Of a stretch of DNA of 64,000 nt, positions 43,233 through 53,594 are shown one piece after another (within the stretch, counting starts at the first letter, position 1; every line of letters starts with the position of its first letter). Location: positions 43,408,496 through 43,472,495 of the forward strand of contig JALIGW010000003.1 of the NCBI GenBank assembly GCA_023053685.1, written 5' to 3'. The notes beneath the pieces were generated by a model. It was not told the DNA's origin, ran no database searches, and was given only the letters and a program-made list of their open reading frames with translations. Source of the stretch: Diadophis punctatus similis. Taxonomy: Eukaryota; Chordata; Lepidosauria; Squamata; Dipsadidae. The position numbers and the translations under genes were made by a program.

Positions 43233-45600
43233 CAACCCACAGGAGCTCTACTCTAGGGTCAGAGCTGTCCTCCTCCGTTTTCGCAAGACTGGCCTTAAGT
43301 TAAAGCGCAGCAAATGCGTGATAGGGGTACCCAGCGTTGAATTCCTGGGGTTCCTCATTGATTCGGTGGGCATCCATCCAACCCCTTCTAAAGTTACAGC
43401 AATCAAGCAGGCCCCTGCTCCCACATGCAAAGCTGAGCTGCAGGCCTTCTTAGGCCTTCTTAACTTTTATAACACTTTCCTACCCCACAAGGCCACTTGT
43501 GCTGAGCCCCTCCATCGGCTCTTAGATGCCAACAGGCCCTGGCACTGGGGGCCTGAGGCTCACAAAGCTTTTCAAGAGGTCAAAGCCCTCCTCACCTCTG
43601 ATGCAGTTCTGGTCCAATACCACCATGACTTGTCTCTCTCCTTAGCTGCTGATGCCTCCCCATATGGCATTGGTGCAGTCCTAGCACACACTCTCCCTAA
43701 TGGATGTGAGGCCCCGATTGCTTACTTCTCCAGGACTCTCTCTTCCACTGAACGCAAGTATAGCCAGACCGACCGTGAGGCACTGGCTTTAGTGGCTTCC
43801 ATCAAACGTTTTCACGACTACCTCTATGGTCGCCCATTTAAGTTGTTTACTGACCATAAGCCCCTCCTGGGGCTCCTGGCAGGCGACCGCCAGACCCCTC
43901 AATACTTGTCCCCCCGCATGTCCCGCTGGATGGAATTTCTCACCTCATATTCATACACCCTGGCCTACCGGCCTGGCAAGGCCATGTCGAATGCGGATGC
44001 CCTAAGCCGCTGCCCGTTACCTCTGTCCATCGAAGACCCAGCACCAACTTCTGAAATCCTCCAGATTGAGGAACTAGGCCCCCCCATCCAAGCCTCAGAC
44101 ATCGCTGCCCATACGGCACGCGACCCCATCCTTCGCCAGGTTCTCGATTGGGTGATGAGGGGTTGGCCCCCGGGGCCCGTAAAACATCCCTACTTGCCTT
44201 ATCACCACCGCTGCCTGGAGCTGTCCACACAACAAGGCTGCCTTCTTTGGGGCACCAGGGTAGTTGCACCTCCTTCCCTACATAGGCCCATACTCGAACG
44301 TTTGCATTTGTGCCACCCAGGGGTGGTCAGGATGAAAGCCCTGGGTAGGAGTTACGTATGGTGGCCAGGGATGGACCAGGAGATTGAGAGATGGGTGTCC
44401 CAATGCCAAGCCTGCCAGTCTTCAAGGCCAGCTCCACCCACTGCCCCCCCAAGATCTTGGGAGGTACCCAGGGGGCCTTGGTCTCGCATTCACCTCGACT
44501 TTGCAGGCCCCTACCAGGGTCACCAGTTTCTAGTAGTAGTGGATGCTTTCTCTGGGTGGGTAGAATTGGAATTAATGGCTAGCACCACCTCTGACTCCCT
44601 CATGCATTCTTTAATGAGGTTATTTGCTACCCATGGGTACCCTGACATTGTGGTGTCAGACAATGGACCCCAATTCACATCCTCTAGATTCCAGCTGTTT
44701 TTGTCTTCACATGGCATCCGCCAGGCCCTGACTGCTCCCTGGCACCCTGCGAGCAATGGTCGGGCAGAGAGAGCTGTGAGGTCTGCAAAGGAGGCACTAA
44801 GCCGTTTGGGTGCTGCGAATTGGCAGGACAGGGTCTCTGCGTATCTCCTGGCTCAACACATAACTCCCTGCCCTGCCACAAATCAAAGCCCAGCTGAAAC
44901 ACTCATGGGCCGTCGCCTGAGAACAGATTTGGACAGGTTGCACCCTGGGTATACATCTGAAACTTCCCCTGTCCTGCACGCCAGGAGCCGGGGTTTTATG
45001 GTGGGCGACGCCATCTTTGCACAACAATATGGGGGGGAACCACGTTGGCTGCCTGGCCTAGTCACTGAGTTAACAGGCCCCTGCTCTTACAGGGTCCAAT
45101 TAGCGGATGGCCGCATCTGGAGGCGGCACCTTGACCAGCTCAGAGGGCGTCGCCTGGCAGACCCCACCCAGGTGCCCATCACCCAAGTTCCAGAGTTGGC
45201 TCTTCCACCATTGGCTTTGCCGATAGCTGACCCTCCCGACCCCGCCAAGCCGCTTGCTGACTTACCTGCAGTTGTTCCGTCAGCCTCCTCTAGTTGTTCC
45301 TCTCCGGCCCGCCGTCTTCAGTCGTCTCCGGAAGCTCCTCCAACTCCGTCCGAAGTTCTGCTGGCCGCCCCCGGCAGCCCTGAGCCACTGAGACGGTCCA
45401 CGAGGCTGCGCAGGCGCCCAGCCTACCTGGAAGACTTCGTGTGCTCTTTCCAGGAAGGGAGGGGTGTTACGTCCTCCCACGTCGCCGGCAACAGTAGCCG
45501 GCACCTCCGATTGGCCGGTTGCAGGAGCGGGAGAATCCAGCCTCCCGATTGGCCACCGTGTTTGACAGCCGCGTTAAATAGAGCTGTCAAACGCGGCTGA
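43204..45600 (+). CDS. pol: Pol, second segment: RT active site, RNase H, integrase
   Basis: The frame is +1 relative to the preceding segment and begins with the RT catalytic YFDD (43204-43215). The open frame extends back to 43180. Numbering from 43180: RNase H catalytic residues D158 (AADASPYGIG), E200 and D225 (FTDHKPLLG); integrase zinc finger H376, H379, C409, C412; integrase core D440, D494 and E530, with exactly 35 residues between the last two (D,D35E); a GPY/F-like module near residue 633. A basic/proline-rich tail follows. No chromodomain is seen. The stop codon lies at 45598-45600, 136 bp inside the 3' LTR. There are no internal stops in about 800 codons. Confidence 0.9.
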   Translation, partial: YFDDILISANNPQELYSRVRAVLLRFRKTGLKLKRSKCVIGVPSVEFLGFLIDSVGIHPTPSKVTAIKQAPAPTCKAELQAFLGLLNFYNTFLPHKATCAEPLHRLLDANRPWHWGPEAHKAFQEVKALLTSDAVLVQYHHDLSLSLAADASPYGIGAVLAHTLPNGCEAPIAYFSRTLSSTERKYSQTDREALALVASIKRFHDYLYGRPFKLFTDHKPLLGLLAGDRQTPQYLSPRMSRWMEFLTSYSYTLAYRPGKAMSNADALSRCPLPLSIEDPAPTSEILQIEELGPPIQASDIAAHTARDPILRQVLDWVMRGWPPGPVKHPYLPYHHRCLELSTQQGCLLWGTRVVAPPSLHRPILERLHLCHPGVVRMKALGRSYVWWPGMDQEIERWVSQCQACQSSRPAPPTAPPRSWEVPRGPWSRIHLDFAGPYQGHQFLVVVDAFSGWVELELMASTTSDSLMHSLMRLFATHGYPDIVVSDNGPQFTSSRFQLFLSSHGIRQALTAPWHPASNGRAERAVRSAKEALSRLGAANWQDRVSAYLLAQHITPCPATNQSPAETLMGRRLRTDLDRLHPGYTSETSPVLHARSRGFMVGDAIFAQQYGGEPRWLPGLVTELTGPCSYRVQLADGRIWRRHLDQLRGRRLADPTQVPITQVPELALPPLALPIADPPDPAKPLADLPAVVPSASSSCSSPARRLQSSPEAPPTPSEVLLAAPGSPEPLRRSTRLRRRPAYLEDFVCSFQEGRGVTSSHVAGNSSRHLRLAGCRSGRIQPPDWPPCLTAALNRAVKRG
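45452..45464 (+). other. Polypurine tract
   Basis: AGGAAGGGAGGGG ends immediately before the TG of the 3' LTR, as expected for the plus-strand primer. It also codes for the end of Pol. Confidence 0.88.
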
Positions 45601-45719
45601 GGTAATTCTGTACCGATCTACTGCATAGCGTTTACTGTTGTTCCTGTTGCTGTTTCCTTGAATAAAGACTGGTTGTTTGACCCCAGTCTCTTGTCGTCTT
45701 TCGACCCCCGGACTCAACA
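45465..45719 (+). repeat. 3' LTR of the Gypsy element
   Basis: 255 bp. It differs from the 5' LTR at 6 positions, all within the first 115 bp. The left arm of the TATA-flanking inverted repeat has two CpG decays here. AATAAA is at 45661-45666. Confidence 0.96.
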
Positions 45720-45746
45720 CACATATATATTTTTCTACAGTGTGCC

Positions 45747-45984
45747 CAGGAGCTGAGGTGGCACAGTAGTTAAAAGCAGCACTGCGACCTTCAGCTGATT
45801 GCTAGTTCAGCAGTTCAGCTGTTCAAATCTCACCAGGCTCAAGGTTGACTCAGCCTTTCATCCTTCCTAGGTGGGTAAAATGAGGACCCAGATTGTTGGG
45901 GGCAATATGCTGAACTCTGTAAACTGCTTAGAGAGGGCTGTAAAGCACTATGAAGCAGTATATAAGTCTAAGTGCTATTGCTAT
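45747..45984 (+). mobile_element. tRNA-derived SINE (second squamate family)
   Basis: AGGAGCTGAGGTGGCACAGT head, GTTCAAATCTCACCAGGC B-box region, and tail AAGTGCTATTGCTAT. Near full length. Confidence 0.87.
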
Positions 45985-45989
45985 ATGTG

Positions 45990-46600
45990 CATCATTATCA
46001 GTAAGCTAAGGTATTTTTCTTTTATGTTTAATATTTCAATGTATGCAAGAAGACTAAACTCTCTTAATTTGGATACTCTGATGAGATTTTAACTGTTTTT
46101 ATAGCTGAGAAACATGGAAGCTTCTATTTTATACCCTTTTGTTAAGGGCCTTTCTTTAATCTAAAAATCATGAAATTCTATTTACTCGATTTTTCCCAAA
46201 ACTGATACCTAGAAACAGGGTATGTTAAACTATAATGCCCAATCCATTGTATCTCTAACTTGTCTTGTCTGAAGGGGCATATTGGCAGGATAGTACTTTA
46301 ATAATCATTCAGGAAATACTGCAATTGGTAGCTTGGTAACAGTACTGATAATTGGGCTTCTTTGTTATTCTTAAAGACACAAGCGTTATCCAGGCTGTGA
46401 CTCTGCAGGCACTTTCAAAACAACATTGCAGTCCTTTCCCAATTTAGTCCTTAAGTTAGAAGGTGTAAATCATGCAATACATCAGCCCATATATTATTTC
46501 TGTGGTTTTTCTTAGCGTTATTTGACAGCTGACTCAGTTCTTCCAGTCCTCCTGGGGCTAAAATTCTTAGCGCCCGCCTGTAAATTAATAATAATAATTA
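45990..46600. other. No recognisable gene or repeat
   Basis: AT-rich spacer. Confidence 0.4.
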
Positions 46601-46602
46601 AC

Positions 46603-46860
46603 TTCATAGAGTATAGGCTTTCACAGCTACACTCTATTTATGGTTGAAATGACTTCTGGGTAATGCTGGGTGAGGCAATGAATATCTGGTACACTCTGTT
46701 GTTGGCTTCTTCAGTGGATCTAAAACTGAACTTGGCATCAGTTGTCAAATTCTGAATATTATCAGGATACAATGGAACAGAATGCTTCCCACCAATCACT
46801 AACTGCTATGTAGATGACAGCTTTTTCTATATTCACTAGCATTACCCAGAAGTCATTTTA
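46603..46860. repeat. Inverted repeat, possibly an old Penelope-like terminus
   Basis: Two perfect 21-nt inverted arms at 46647-46667 and 46838-46858 contain GACTTCTGGGTAATGCT and its inverse. TATAGGCTTTCACAGC and GGCTTCTTCAGTGGATC resemble the decayed termini of vertebrate Penelope-like elements. The assignment is weak. Confidence 0.4.
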
Positions 46861-48175
46861 CCGATTATTACCCTGACTTCTCATTCCTAAGGTTTGCCTT
46901 GTGAAATTGAAGAAGCAGATATTACAATATTTTTTTTAAACCTCCTGCTTGCTTTCATTATCTCATCTTCACTTGGCCCTTGTTGTCCCTAAGTTTATTA
47001 TCTATCTCCCCTATCAGTTGATTCGTCTCTTAAGCTGGGCTGAATGATGCTCCCCATCTCTGAAATTCATTATTCTGGTCAATGATGCACATGCTTCTTC
47101 CTGTCAGTTATGGAAGGAGTAAAAGTATGTGCCGTGGTCAAGGGATATTTCTTTCTGGAAGACTAAGAGAAAGACATACTATTTGTAGGGGGAACAGCCC
47201 AATTTAATGTACTAGAGAAAGGGAAAAAAATCAGTGGTAAGGCATGGAAATAAGTTTCCCTTCTCTCCATCAAATTCCAAAAGGGATTTATACCACAAAC
47301 CTACAGATCCAAATATTATTTATTGGATTCACCATTCTCCCAGATCTTCACAAATGTGCAAATTAAAGCATAATTCACTGTTTGAAGTATTAGCAGTAAT
47401 TAACAGTATTAATGACCTCTTTCCCTTTTCTGTTTCTCCATATTTATCCAGGATACTCTACTTCCCACCTCCTTCATCTCAGCTTTCTTTTTTTTTCAAT
47501 CTTTCCCTTGTTTGACATTATGTAGCATTATGCAACTTGATTTTTTGATGAATGGTTTTGAAAGGAATTGATTAGAAGCCAATCACTTAGTTCATAATTG
47601 CAATTCATCTTTCTTATCATTTCACTCACCTCAGTTCTTGGTAGATCTCCTGTGTTCAAGCTAGAAATCATTTAAATGCACCAAGACTTTATAACAATAA
47701 CTGAAAACAGTGCAAAACTCTGGTTTCTAGTAAAATTATAGGTGTAACCCCATAAAATCGCAATGAGTTTATGAACCCATTATTTATGATTTATCCTAAA
47801 GCTATCAAGACATCTGGCAATAATTTGGGTTGACACATCTAGCACTAGAATTAAATGTTGATATCATATAATGAAAATTACATGCTTTGGGTTTTCTATG
47901 CTGCAGCAAGGCACTAAAACAAATGCTAACATCTGCATATTGCTTCATGTGCAGCCTATTAATTAGCTATTGCAACCAATCAAGCCATGTACAACAGAGG
48001 AGAGAAGAACCTGCATGATATGTGAAGAAAAGAATGAGTGGAAAGAGACTGAAACTGCAGTGTCTTATAAAACAAGTGGCAAAATAAGGACTGGGGATGA
48101 ATCTCCTTTGATTTGAATAGAGCCAATTATTTAGTTCATGCAATCAGGTTTTTTTTTTTTAAATTAGAATTGAAG
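46861..48175. other. No recognisable gene or repeat
   Basis: AT-rich spacer; one 93-codon frame (47234-47515) without motifs. Confidence 0.4.
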
Positions 48176-48179
48176 ACTG

Positions 48180-48358
48180 GTTTTTGGTATAGTGGTTGAC
48201 TTTGGCCTAGTGACAAAGGCACCAGGCTAGAAAGCAGGAGACTATGAGCTCTCATTCATCTCACAGGATTACTGTTGTGGGAAAAATTGGAGAAGGAAGG
48301 AGTATTAGGTATTTTGGCCACCTGAAGTAATTTATAAACATAATAAAGGTGGGATAAA
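48180..48358 (+). mobile_element. Sauria-type SINE, internally deleted
   Basis: Head with TTTGGCCTAGTGACAAAGGC and CACCAGGCTAGAAAGCAGG, then the tail region ATTGGAGAAGGAAGGAGTAT and AATTTATAAACATAATAAAG. Part of the middle is missing. Confidence 0.7.
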
Positions 48359-48407
48359 ATAATGTTTAAAAAAGTTTGCTAGAGACATCTGAAGCCATTC
48401 CCTAGAC

Positions 48408-48541
48408 CAGGGGTGTCAAACTGGCGGCCCACGGGCCAGATGTATCCCGAACAAGTCCATGCCCTCCCCAGCTTGGCAAAGGCAAAAAAGATTGCAATAC
48501 ATCACGATAGTCACGTGACACAATCGAGTTTGATACCCATG
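48408..48541. mobile_element. hAT MITE (CAGGGGTGTCAAACT termini)
   Basis: 134 bp ending GAGTTTGATACCCATG. TSDs ccctagac lie at 48400-48407 and 48542-48549. The second TSD is shared with the next element. Confidence 0.9.
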
Positions 48542-48549
48542 CCCTAGAC

Positions 48550-48684
48550 CAGGGGTAGGCAAAGTTGGCTCTTCTATGACTCGTAGACGTCAACTCCCAG
48601 AATTCCTAAGCTAGCATGATTGGCTCAGAAATTCTGGGAGTTGAAGTCCACGAGTCATAGAAGAGCCAACTTTGCCTACCCCTG
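48550..48684. mobile_element. hAT MITE (CAGGGGTAGGCAAAG termini)
   Basis: 135-bp near-palindrome, sister of 23835-23969. TSDs ccctagac lie at 48542-48549 and 48685-48692. Confidence 0.93.
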
Positions 48685-48744
48685 CCCTAGACTAACTGAA
48701 ATATGAAAGGTTTTCATTAGCTCATATCTGTGACCCTAAAGCAA

Positions 48745-48879
48745 CATGAGTGTCAAACTCAAGTTGTCACGGCAGTGTCACGTGATGTATTGGGACTTTT
48801 TTCCCCTTCAGTAAACTGGGCGTGGGCATGGCCAGTGCATGACGCATCCAGCCCATGGGCCACGAGTTTGACAGCCCTG
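48745..48879. mobile_element. Old hAT MITE, GTGTCAAACTC type
   Basis: Begins CATGAGTGTCAAACTCAAG and ends CACGAGTTTGACAGCCCTG. The flanks CCCTAAAG and ACCTAAAC are only similar, so the TSD is decayed. Confidence 0.65.
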
Positions 48880-49111
48880 ACCTAAACAGTACGAAGCAAA
48901 TTTTCCTCTATTCACGTATTTGACTGACAGATTCTCTTACACTGTTCTGACCCTACAGAAACATAACACACATATTTGCTACATTACCCCTAAACACTTT
49001 GCTTAATCGTAAGATGCTGTAAATATGAAACAATTCTCCACCTCACTTCTACTTGAAAGTTTTTACTTCCAAAACTTTAATATAGATTACCTAGATATTT
49101 GCCAATTTTCC

Positions 49112-49690
49112 TAGAATCGTGCTGCTGAAAGGGACCTTGTAGGCCATGAAGTCCTACCCCCCGCCCCCTGAAGTGCAGGGAATCAAGAAAAGCTCTTCCT
49201 GATGCCTACTAGACTCTGCTAGGGTGAATGTGGTGAGCACAGCACAAAACATCGTGGGCTGTCCCCTGATACCACTTGATCAGATAGCTAGGGCTCACTG
49301 CCTTAGAAGAATGAGGAAAATCCTCAGGGACGACTCACACCCTGGTCAGCACTTCTTTACCCTCCCACCATCGGGAAGGAGATATAGAAGCATAGCCAGC
49401 CGCACAAACAGGCTGAAGAACAGTTTTTATCCATGGGCTGTCGGATTCCTGAATGCGAAATAACATCATAACTATGTAGTACGATGGACTTGCAGTGCCG
49501 GCGCAAAGTGTAACATGTTCATACTGGTGCAATACGACTGGGTGTTTGTTAATATGTGTTATTGGATTAGGGATTTTCTGTCTTCACTGTGAGTTGTATT
49601 GTGTTGGGGGGGTGCACTGAGGGAGCTCAACCAATCTCATAATACACATTTTGTGCAGTGACAATAAAGATTTGAATTTTGAATTGAATT
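49112..49690 (+). mobile_element. L2-like LINE, C-terminus and 3' UTR
   Basis: Frame 49224-49463 encodes the RT C-terminal motif LPPSGRRYRSIASRTNRLKN and NSFYPWAVGFLN, ending at a natural stop. The 3' UTR ends TTGTGCAGTGACAATAAAGA with a short TTGAATT tail. 5' truncated. Confidence 0.8.
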
Positions 49691-49751
49691 TGATTTGCTT
49701 GAGCACATACACTGAAAAGGAACCCACTTCTCTGAATAATTTGTTTCACTA

Positions 49752-49790
49752 TTTGTTTGTTTGTTTGTTTGTTTGTTTGTTTGTTTGTTT
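49752..49790. repeat. (GTTT)n microsatellite
   Basis: Nine TTTG units directly upstream of a LINE C-terminal fragment. Confidence 0.93.
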
Positions 49791-49794
49791 TGTC

Positions 49795-50260
49795 AACCGA
49801 GACCGCCTTCTCCAATATACCTCCCTAAGACCGATTAGAGCCCACAGAGTTGGTCTGCTGGTGGTCCCATCAGCCAAACAATGTCGGCTGGTGGGCCCAC
49901 GAACGAGGGCCTTCTCTGTGGCAGCACCGGCTCTCTGGAATACACTACCCCCCGAGATCTGCATTATTCCCACCCTGCCAGCCTTCAGAAAAGCAGTAAA
50001 AACATGGCTTTGTTGACAGGCCTGGGGCCAATGATTTTAATACAATATCGATTAATTTTGGCCCCATGAATGATTTATTGGATGGGTTTTTAAATTGTGG
50101 TTTTTAATGTTTTTAAATGTTTTAATATTTACTGTTTTTAATGTTTTTTTAATATTTGTTGTTGCATATGAATTTTTATTGTTGTGAGCCACCCAGAGTC
50201 TCTGTGGAGTGGGCGGCATACAAATGCAACTAATAACTAACTAACTAAATAAATAAACCA
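49795..50260 (+). mobile_element. L2-like LINE, C-terminus and 3' UTR (second type)
   Basis: Encodes TRAFSVAAPALWNTLPPEI and LPAFRKAVKTWL up to a stop near 50016, then a 3' UTR with GAGCCACCCAGAGTCTCTG and a CTAACTAAATAAATAAA tail. It is related to 28280-28554 and 54246-54655. Confidence 0.83.
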
Positions 50261-50261
50261 C

Positions 50262-50545
50262 ATATAAGATAGCACATATGAGTATAAACATGAATTGAAT
50301 ACATGAAATGTATACAAATAAAAATAAAAGGGTACATTAGGACAGGGACGGTAGGCACGCTGGTGCACTTATGCACGCCACTTACAGACCTCTTAGGAAT
50401 GGGGTGAGGTCAACAGTATATAGTCTAAGGTTAAAGTTTTTGGAGTTTGGGGAAGAAACCACAGAGTCAGGTAGTGCATTCCAGGCATTGACCACTCTGT
50501 TGCTGAAGTCGTATTTTCTGCAATCGAGTTTGGAGTGGTTCACTT
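50262..50545 (-). mobile_element. CR1/L2/Rex-superfamily LINE, 3' end
   Basis: Reversed 3' UTR and last codons, sharing GACGGTAGGCACGCTGGTGC with 34404-35001. It lies tail-to-tail against the preceding LINE. Confidence 0.8.
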
Positions 50546-50549
50546 TAAG

Positions 50550-51118
50550 TTGCTTCTAACTTTTCATGACCTGATAATCAGCAATTCACTATAAAAGGCT
50601 TCAGTAACCATGTTTGTAAATTCTTATAAGGTCAGTGATAGTGGCAGGGATGTCCTTGGGCAGATGCTAAAAAAATGGCAAGTTTGTGTGGTCATCTTTT
50701 TTTTTAACCTTTCCTGAAGACACCTTCGATTATATCTAGGGATCTTGTCTTTTGAATGTCTCTTTTTCTATTTGCTTCCAGTTTTTCCAAGCCTCAGGGT
50801 CTTCTCCAAAGACTCAATTTATGAATAATTATTTTATTATCTTTTTCACAAATATGGTTGCCAAATCAAGTTTTCCCCATCCTATAGCTAAGTAAAGAAC
50901 TTTGTATTTCGCTGTTAAATCCATTTTGTTATTTTCAGCTCTTTTCTCTGTCAAGATTGTTTGAACCTTATTTTTGTATTCTCTAGTAATAACAGTTCTA
51001 ACCAATTATATATTAATCTGTTAAGTATTTGCCCATTCATTCAACTCATTAATGAAAATAAACAGCCCAAGATACAACACACATTTCATTATTTGGCACA
51101 ATCATGAGATACTTATCA
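50550..51118. other. No recognisable gene or repeat
   Basis: AT-rich spacer. Confidence 0.4.
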
Positions 51119-51124
51119 TTATAT

Positions 51125-51366
51125 GGAGCCGAGGTGGCGCAGTGGTTAAAAGCAGCACTGTGACCTTCAGCTGATTGCTAGTTCAGCAGTTCAGCTGTTC
51201 AAATCTCACCAGGCTCAAGGCTGACTCAGCCTTCCATCCTTCCGAGGTGGGTAAAATGAGGACCCAGATTGTTGGGGGCAATATGCTGAACTCTGTAAAC
51301 CGCTTAGAGAGGGCTGTAAAGCACTATGAAGCAGTATATAAGTCTAAGTGCTATTGCTATTGCTAT
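51125..51366 (+). mobile_element. tRNA-derived SINE (second squamate family), full length
   Basis: GGAGCCGAGGTGGCGCAGTG (A box), GTTCAAATCTCACC (B box), and tail GTGCTATTGCTATTGCTAT. The least decayed copy of the family here. Confidence 0.9.
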
Positions 51367-51477
51367 CCCAATGGATTTTGTGGGATGGATCTCCATGGGT
51401 TTTTTTTTTCCTTAAGGAAACATTAACAGATTTTTATTTCTTTTTGTTCTCTACTTGGACAATCAAATTAGCCAAAC

Positions 51478-51554
51478 ATAGAATAGAATAGAATAGAATA
51501 GAATAGAATAGAATAGAATAGAATAGAATAGAATAGAATAGAATAGAATAGAAT
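51478..51554. repeat. (ATAGA)n pentanucleotide array
   Basis: 77 nt of GAATA units. It is the exact complement of the array at 51703-51776, facing it across about 148 nt. Confidence 0.95.
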
Positions 51555-51599
51555 TCCTGATTGCTTATTTATACCCTATGACAATCATTAAGTGTTGTA

Positions 51600-51776
51600 C
51601 CTCATGATTCTTGACAAATATATCTTTTCTTTTATGTACACTGAGAGCATATGCACCAAAGACAAATTCCTTGTGTGTCCAATCACACTTGCCCAATAAA
51701 GAATTCTATTCTATTCTATTCTATTCTATTCTATTCTATTCTATTCTATTCTATTCTATTCTATTCTATTCTATTC
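51600..51776 (+). mobile_element. LINE 3' tail ending in (ATTCT)n
   Basis: GTACACTGAGAGCATATGCA, TTCCTTGTGTGTCCAATCAC and AATAAAGAATTC lead into 74 nt of CTATT units (51703-51776). It is the sense form of 24253-24365 and resembles snake CR1 elements reported to carry such tails. Confidence 0.75.
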
Positions 51777-51779
51777 AGA

Positions 51780-53050
51780 GGAAAAAAATCATTACGGACA
51801 TTTCCCATTAAATTCCACTACATGTTTCCTCTCACTGTTCATTCACTTAATAACCTCTGTCTTGGAATCTGGCTGCCTTATGTTTCCCCTGTATCTGTTT
51901 CCTCAGTAGGAAGCAGTTACTCCATCACTCACAATATATTATCAGCATTTCTGAGGACATATTGTATTCCTTGAAATTGGAAGCTATTGAGGAGATGATA
52001 TTTTCACCCTTCAGAAAGGAGCAGAAAAATCACTGAAAATGTACAGTTTCGCTATCTCTTCCTTCTGTTGAATTCTAGAGGCAAACTCCTGTTGGCCCAT
52101 TTTTCCTATAATTTTTCTGCTTTCCATTTTTGATTCTTTAATTCTTCTTTCAATGTTGACTCATAATTAAAGGGGAAGTTTTTCTCAATTATCAAGAATA
52201 ATCTCTCTCCCAACCTTCATATTTCTTTGGAACACATACTTTTACCTAACTAATTGTATCTAAGACTTTCTTTCTTTTTTCCTTTTTCCCCCAGGAGTTA
52301 ATTTTCTCATTTTTCTACACATGGCTCTTGAGACAGTTTGAAAACAGCTCTTGACATCTGTGTTGCCATGTCACCACAATAATGAAAAAGATATGTAGCA
52401 AAACTGCTATGAAACTTTCATAAAACTTTATTTTTTTTAAAAGATGTTTAACTTCATTTCCAGGTTGAAGATGATTTTTTCCTCATTTTCTCCCAACAAC
52501 TGAGCTTTGCGTCCCATAAAAATAAATTTATTTATTTAGTGTTCTTATTTAGTGCATCCAAGACAAGGGATTTTCGAACTTTTTCAGGCCACAGAAATTG
52601 TTAGTTTGAAAAAAATCCCTAAACCCATAATCAAGAGACAAAGCTTTAATGATAAAAAATGGCTGTGTTTCAAGGGACCTCTTTCACCCCTTCATTTCTT
52701 AAGTTCTCATGGAACTCCAGGATTTCATGGAATCTGCCCTAGTGGCAATGAAGTGGCAATGAAACTGAAACAATTTGCCCCTGCTTTTCAGTAGGACATA
52801 GGAGACAAGGCCTATTGTACTCTTTATTTATTTTCCTTTTGGGTAAAGTTCTCTTGCTTATTTTGCAGTTTTATGATTTTGCAGTTTATTTCTGCTGCTC
52901 TGCTATCATAATATTTGAACTATCAATTCTTATTCCAATTTAAAGATGACACATTCAAATGAGTTTGGTTTCCAACATCTCCTTCCCTTATATCCTTTAC
53001 GATAAAATATTCTATTTCTCCTGAGAGCATTAATCTTATATAGATGTATG
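51780..53050. other. No recognisable gene or repeat
   Basis: AT-rich spacer; an 80-codon frame (52552-52794) has no recognised motif. Confidence 0.4.
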
Positions 53051-53059
53051 GAATACAAC

Positions 53060-53585
53060 CAGGGACGGGTTCCTAATTTTTTTACTACCACTGTGGGCGT
53101 GGCTTATTTTGTTGGTGTGGCTTGCCAGCCATGTGACCGGGTGGGCGTGGCTTCTCAGACTGTTGAAGGGAGTGGAACTGAGATAGGTCCTGCTGCCCAT
53201 TCTCCCTCCCCTCAGCAGCTCAAGAAGCCTCAAACGTGCGAAAATGCCTAGGATCATCACTGCGTGTTCGTGGCTTCTCGGAGTGCTGAAGGTAGGGGAA
53301 TGGAGATAGTTCCTGCCGCCCGTTCTTTCAGCATCTCACGCGCTCCCTCAGCCATCCTCCCCTGCTTGGACTCACTGTGGGGTAGGAAGGCAGCGTATGA
53401 GCAGTGCTGGAAACTCGGCTTCTGGGCATGCGCAGAAGAAATTTTTTTAAAAAAATTAACTTTTTTTTTTTCAAAAAAATGGCGGAGCCCAGGCACCAGC
53501 AACCGACCACACCGGTACTGTGACGTCACCAGCGGGCCACTACCAGTGCTATAGAGTGGACTGCACTGGTAGGAACTCACCACTG
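53060..53585. mobile_element. Non-autonomous hAT element, family A (inverted)
   Basis: Begins CAGGGACGGGTTCCTAATTT and ends TAGGAACTCACCACTG. Perfect TSDs, aatacaac, lie at 53052-53059 and 53586-53593. A complete CRE, TGACGTCA, is at 53521-53528. Confidence 0.92.
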
Positions 53586-53594
53586 AATACAACC

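Larger units (their letters stand above)
40952..45719 (+). mobile_element. Ty3/Gypsy LTR retrotransposon, near complete
   Basis: 4,768 bp with 255-bp LTRs (TG...CA), a 5-bp TSD cacat (40947-40951 and 45720-45724), a primer-binding-like site, gag, pol in the order PR-RT-RH-IN, and a polypurine tract. No envelope frame exists. The domain order and D,D(35)E integrase define it as Ty3/Gypsy (Metaviridae-type). The clade is uncertain; two zinc knuckles and the lack of a chromodomain would fit a Mag-like lineage. The frame change before the RT active site probably makes this copy non-autonomous. Confidence 0.96.
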
